DNA of 64,000 bases, taken from positions 372,001 through 436,000 of the forward strand of contig NZ_QGGZ01000007.1 in assembly GCF_003148825.1 (NCBI RefSeq), read 5' to 3'. A program made the translations under genes and the position numbers. Within the stretch, counting starts at the first letter, position 1, and the number at the start of each line of letters is the position of its first letter. Of this stretch, positions 60,878 through 64,000 are shown piece by piece. The stretch is from Streptomyces sp. CG 926. GTDB taxonomy: Bacteria; Actinomycetota; Actinomycetes; Streptomycetales; Streptomycetaceae. A model generated the notes under the pieces. The model did no database searches, had not been told where the DNA came from, and saw nothing but the letters and a program-made list of their open reading frames with translations.

Positions 60878-61219
60878 ATGATCTTCCACATCGTCCCGCT
60901 CACCGACTGGACCGCCGCGCCCGAGCTTCCGTACGCCCCGCCCTCGCTGGAGGCCGAAGGGTTCGTCCACTGTTCGGCGGACCGCCCCACCGCTCTCGCG
61001 ATCGTCGACGCGCACTACCGGGCGGTACCGGGGATCCTGCTCGCGGTGGAGCTCGACGAGGGCGCGCTGACCGCCGAGGTCCGCCGGGAGAGTGATTCCG
61101 GCGGGCGATACCCGCATGTTCACGGCCCACTGAACCGGGAGGCCGTGATCCACGTGTGGGAGGTCGTACGCACTCCCGGCAGCCCTGCCTCACTGGCCCC
61201 ATGGGAACCGGGGCGATGA
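60878..61219 (+). CDS. DUF952 family protein
   Basis: 113 residues from the ATG at 60878. The motif EGFVHCSADRPTALAIVDAHYR (residues about 28-49) and IVPLTDW at the N-terminus are the DUF952 pattern. The family has a His/Cys site and no proven function; it has been suggested to bind a nucleotide-like ligand. The C-terminal half has GGRYPHVHGPLNREAVI. It is followed 80 bp later by a Rieske protein gene. Confidence 0.85.
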   Translation: MIFHIVPLTDWTAAPELPYAPPSLEAEGFVHCSADRPTALAIVDAHYRAVPGILLAVELDEGALTAEVRRESDSGGRYPHVHGPLNREAVIHVWEVVRTPGSPASLAPWEPGR

Positions 61220-61299
61220 ACCGGCGCGGCAGGCTTCACCCGAGGCCCGCCGCAGGCCAGGATGCTGACGCCATCCGGCCACGAAGCGAGGAGAGACTC

Positions 61300-61776
61300 A
61301 TGAGCGACCTCACGCACACCGCCCGGCGCACGGTACTGACGATCGGCGCGGCCACCCTGGCCGGCGGCGCGATCACCGCCTGCGGCGGGGGCGGCGCCGA
61401 GAAGGCCTCCCCCGGGGAACCGAACGACCCGGCCGTCGAGCCCGCCGCCCCGGCCGCCCCCGCCACCCCGGACGCGGGAGCGGCCGACAAGGCCCTCACC
61501 AAGAAGGCGGACGTCCCGGTGGGCGGCGGCAAGGTCTTCAAGGAGGAGAAGGTCGTGGTCACCCAGCCCAAGGCCGGCACCTTCAAATGTTTCACGGCGG
61601 TCTGCCCCCATCAGGGCTGCCTGGTCAACAAGGTCGCGGACGGCACCATCGACTGCCCGTGCCACGACAGCAAGTTCGCGATCGCCGACGGTGCGGTGAC
61701 CAAGGGTCCGGCCACCAAGGGACTGGCCGAGAAGAAGATCAAGGTCGCGGCGGACGGCAATATCTCGCTGGCATAG
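61300..61776 (+). CDS. secreted Tat-type Rieske iron-sulfur protein
   Basis: 158 residues from the ATG at 61300. A Tat-like signal (HTARRTVLTIGAATLAGG) ends near a Cys (ITACGG) that may be lipidated. An Ala/Pro-rich linker precedes the Rieske domain (about 65-155): CPHQGC and CPCHDSKF hold the Cys and His ligands of a [2Fe-2S] cluster. It is a periplasmic-side electron carrier with unknown partner, not the cytochrome bc1 Rieske subunit, which is longer and has more helices. Confidence 0.92.
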   Translation: MSDLTHTARRTVLTIGAATLAGGAITACGGGGAEKASPGEPNDPAVEPAAPAAPATPDAGAADKALTKKADVPVGGGKVFKEEKVVVTQPKAGTFKCFTAVCPHQGCLVNKVADGTIDCPCHDSKFAIADGAVTKGPATKGLAEKKIKVAADGNISLA

Positions 61777-61804
61777 TGGCAGGTCAGACGCCTACGCTCG
61801 CCGG

Positions 61805-62485
61805 ATGGACGATCTGACGCTGGTACGGGACCACACGGTCTACCGGTGCGTGATGGGCTCCCGGGCGTTCGGACTGGCGACGGCGGCGAGCGACACCGAC
61901 CTGCGCGGTGTCTACCTCGCCCCGACGCCGCTGTTCTGGCGGTTCGAGAAGCCCCCCACGCATGTGGAGGGCCCGCGGGAGGAGGAGTTCTCCTGGGAGC
62001 TGGAGCGCTTCTGCGAACTCGCCCTGCGGGCCAACCCGAACATCCTGGAGTGCCTGCACTCCCCCTTGGTGGAAGAGGTCACCCCGGTCGGCGAGGAACT
62101 GCTCTCCCTCCGCGGTGCCTTCCTCTCCCGCCGGGCCCACACCAGCTTCAGCCGGTACGCGGCCTCGCAGCGCGGCAAACTCCTCGCGGACGTCCGTGTC
62201 CACGGGGCCCCGCGCTGGAAGCACGCCATGCACCTGCTGCGCCTGCTGCTGTCCTGCCGTGACCTCCTGCGCACCGGCCTGCTGTCCGTCGACGCCGGCC
62301 CGTACCGCGACCGCCTGCTCGCGGTCCGCCGCGGCGAGCGCACCTGGGAGGAGGTCGACGCCTGGATGGCCCGCCTCCAGCAGGAGACGGAGTCGGCCCT
62401 GGCCTCCACCGTGCTGCCCGAGGAGCCGGACCACGCCCGGGTGCAGGACTTCCTGGTCCGCACCCGGCGCGCGTCGGCCGCGTAG
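61805..62485 (+). CDS. RlaP-type nucleotidyltransferase (polymerase-beta fold)
   Basis: 226 residues from an ATG. VMGSRAFGLATAASDTDLRGV (about 16-36) is the GS-x-D-x-D nucleotidyltransferase signature, with the metal Asp pair in DTD. The remaining helical part (HAMHLLRLLLSCRDLLRTGLL) fits the RlaP/PF10127 family, predicted to transfer nucleotides to RNA ends during repair. It is convergent with a second RlaP paralogue only 3 bp away. Confidence 0.82.
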   Translation: MDDLTLVRDHTVYRCVMGSRAFGLATAASDTDLRGVYLAPTPLFWRFEKPPTHVEGPREEEFSWELERFCELALRANPNILECLHSPLVEEVTPVGEELLSLRGAFLSRRAHTSFSRYAASQRGKLLADVRVHGAPRWKHAMHLLRLLLSCRDLLRTGLLSVDAGPYRDRLLAVRRGERTWEEVDAWMARLQQETESALASTVLPEEPDHARVQDFLVRTRRASAA

Positions 62486-62488
62486 CCG

Positions 62489-63247
62489 TCAGTCGCCCAC
62501 GGTCCGCCGCCGTACGACGAACTCGTCGAGCGCGTCGTACGCCGACACGTGCTCGGGCAGCGCGGACACGGCCTGCGCCGCGTCCAGCACCGCGTGCAGC
62601 GCCTCGATGTCCTCGCGTACGCCGTCGAGCGGCGGGCCCGCGTAGCCCCCGTGCTCGGCGGCGACCTTGGCCTCGATCAGGTCGGCGAGGTACGGGGGCG
62701 CCTCCGGCACCTCGGCCGGCAGGGTCGGCAGGTGCGCCTGCACCTCGCCCGACCGCATGAGGTGGATGCCGGTGAGCAGCGCCCGGAACGCGTAGAGCAG
62801 CGGTTTGAGCTCGGTGGCCTTCTCGAAGAGCCGCCACTGGGTGCCCGCGAACCCCCGGTAGTGGTGGGCGTGGTGGGAGGTCAGCACGCCGGGGGCCAGC
62901 GCGATCAGTTCCTCGTGCGCCTCCGTCGTGTGGACCACGAGCGGGGAGAGCAGCTGCTCCAGGACGTAGCCGTTGCGGTTCAGCATCAGGCGGACGAACT
63001 TGCGCAGGTCGTGCGTGACGAGGTCCATCTCCACGTCGTCCCGGTCCCACATGCGGCTCCGGGTCTCCTCCGGCTCGCGCAGGCCGAGCAGGTCCCCTGC
63101 CGGGAGCAGGTGGGCGCCGCGCAGGTCGATGTCGGAGTCCCGGGAGGGGAAGCCGTACAGGTGCGCGCCGGAGACCGTGGCGAAGATCAGCGGGTCGGGC
63201 TGCTCCGCCACGACGGGGGTCAGGTCGAGACTCAGTGCGTCCAGCAT
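62489..63247 (-). CDS. second RlaP-type nucleotidyltransferase
   Basis: 252 residues from an ATG. The core FATVSGAHLYGFPSRDSDIDLRGAH has SGAHLYG in place of GSRAFG and an intact DSDID metal site. Then LTHDLRKFVRLMLNRNGYVLEQLLSPLVV and HHYRGFAGTQW follow the RlaP pattern. It is a paralogue of the plus-strand neighbour with low identity. An ADP-ribosylglycohydrolase gene lies upstream on the same strand, with only 3 bp between, so the two are co-transcribed. Confidence 0.82.
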   Translation of the reverse strand: MLDALSLDLTPVVAEQPDPLIFATVSGAHLYGFPSRDSDIDLRGAHLLPAGDLLGLREPEETRSRMWDRDDVEMDLVTHDLRKFVRLMLNRNGYVLEQLLSPLVVHTTEAHEELIALAPGVLTSHHAHHYRGFAGTQWRLFEKATELKPLLYAFRALLTGIHLMRSGEVQAHLPTLPAEVPEAPPYLADLIEAKVAAEHGGYAGPPLDGVREDIEALHAVLDAAQAVSALPEHVSAYDALDEFVVRRRTVGD

Positions 63248-63250
63248 GGA

Positions 63251-64000
63251 TCAAGCATCCCAGAGGGCGCCGAAGGCCAGGAGTTCGTCGCGGTACTCGA
63301 TGCGGCCCTCCCACTCGCGGGGCCAGACGTCCGCGCCGAGGTGGGCTCCGGCGAAGGCGCCGGCGAGGCAGGCGATGGAGTCGGAGTCGCCGCGCGTGCA
63401 GGCGGCCCGGCGCAGCGCGGTGAGCGGCTCGTCGGGGAAGAGCAGGAAGCAGTGCAGAGCGGTGGCGAGGGCCTCCTCGGCGATCCAGCCGTCGCCCGTG
63501 GCCAGGCAGGGGTCGGTCTCCGGGGAGGGGGACCTCAGGGCGGCCGTCAGCCGGTCCAGGACCCCCAGGCAGTCGTCCCAGCCGCGGGCCATGAAGGACT
63601 CCGGGGAGGCGTCGGACGCGGTCCGCATCCACAGGTCGCCGAGCCAGCGCTCGTGGTAGCGGGTGCGGTTCTCCAGGGCGTACGAGCGCAGCCGTCCGAC
63701 GAGCCCGGTCACCTCGGTGCCCTCGGCCAGCAGGTGCACCGCCCGCGCGGTCAGGTCGGAGGCGGCGAGCGCCGTGGGGTGCCCGTGGGTGAGGGCCGAC
63801 TGGAGCTGGGCGGCGCCGGCCCGCTCCTCCTCGGTCCAGCCCGGCACGAGTCCGACCGGGACCACGCGCATGTTGGCGCCGCAGCCCTTGGAGCCGATCT
63901 GGCTGGCGTCGCGCCAGTCCCGGTCCGGGCTGTCCAGCAGCCCACAGGCCGTCAGGCAGGTGCGGCCCGGGGCCCGGTTGTTCTCCGGGGAGTGGTACCA
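63251..64000 (-). CDS. ADP-ribosylglycohydrolase family protein, N-terminus beyond the window
   Basis: At least 249 residues; the frame is still open at the right edge. Conserved blocks are QIGSKGCGANMRVVPVGL and the C-terminal ACTRGDSDSIACLAGAFAGAHLGADVWP, where the Asp pair would bind the Mg ions of DraG/ARH enzymes. These remove ADP-ribose from proteins or nucleic acids. It reads into an RlaP gene downstream, suggesting a joint role in RNA-end or ADP-ribose chemistry. Confidence 0.88.
   Translation of the reverse strand, partial: WYHSPENNRAPGRTCLTACGLLDSPDRDWRDASQIGSKGCGANMRVVPVGLVPGWTEEERAGAAQLQSALTHGHPTALAASDLTARAVHLLAEGTEVTGLVGRLRSYALENRTRYHERWLGDLWMRTASDASPESFMARGWDDCLGVLDRLTAALRSPSPETDPCLATGDGWIAEEALATALHCFLLFPDEPLTALRRAACTRGDSDSIACLAGAFAGAHLGADVWPREWEGRIEYRDELLAFGALWDA

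Noticed and set aside
1..64000. CRISPR array
   Set aside because: No set of regularly spaced identical repeats with unique spacers was seen. The tandem arrays found are degenerate and have no spacers.

Overview
The window is about 73% GC. Its codon use, GTG/TTG starts, secreted proteins and gene families are those of a Streptomyces chromosome. From memory (no search was run), the gene order resembles the SCO17xx part of S. coelicolor: hmgA, a Ser/Thr kinase beside an SGNH lipase, a LAXTG-tailed AA10 LPMO beside a lipase, dnaE2 with a Y-family partner, sflA, then der-plsC-cmk-tyrA. It therefore looks like a conserved chromosomal arm-to-core stretch with a few accessory islands.

Layout. 1-3.8 kb: minus-strand envelope genes (membrane protein, cupredoxin-like lipoprotein, beta-helix protein). 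4-6.2 kb: hmgA, with a promoter and an inverted-repeat operator, then a GntR regulator. 6.2-9.7 kb: a tiny duplicated-motif protein, an orphan type-ISP-like protein, a CoA-transferase and a small conserved protein. 9.9-16 kb: membrane Ser/Thr kinase, SGNH lipase, DUF5925 AAA ATPase, GntR, GNAT and DUF402 genes, with one intact and one degraded MITE-like element lying at stop codons. 16.2-20.3 kb: GGCT-fold protein, McrA-like HNH endonuclease, wall-anchored LPMO and a lipase. 20.4-25 kb: the dnaE2/ImuB-like mutasome pair behind a LexA-type box. 25-30.8 kb: dispersed repeats, amidohydrolase, NCS1 permease and a divergent TetR regulator with twin operators, then an alpha/beta hydrolase.

30.9-41.7 kb is the most unusual part. 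It is an FxSxx-COOH peptide (RiPP-like) locus: a small membrane protein, precursor FxsA, radical-SAM/SPASM enzyme FxsB, an AAC(3)-like acetyltransferase, TIR protein FxsC, and a giant ParA-TIR-NB-ARC-TPR protein FxsT. These are followed by a SLATT membrane protein and a convergent SLOG-like sensor. The membrane gene and fxsA have matching promoters. The acetyltransferase, fxsC and fxsT each carry one in-frame TTA codon, which suggests bldA control. My reading is that a modified peptide is coupled to a STAND/TIR/SLOG/SLATT signalling or defence module.

41.8-55 kb: secreted S1 protease, a DUF1684 gene with a TGA at an apparently conserved position, DUF5685 with a Cys-rich tail and a TTG start, sflA, acyl-CoA dehydrogenase, an MFS exporter, a membrane glycosyltransferase, PAP2 phosphatase, WYL regulator, and secreted MTB12-like and Rpf/LysM proteins. 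55-60.2 kb: the housekeeping set der, plsC, cmk and tyrA. 60.3-64 kb: DUF937, DUF952, a Rieske protein, two RlaP-type nucleotidyltransferases and an ADP-ribosylglycohydrolase that runs off the window end.
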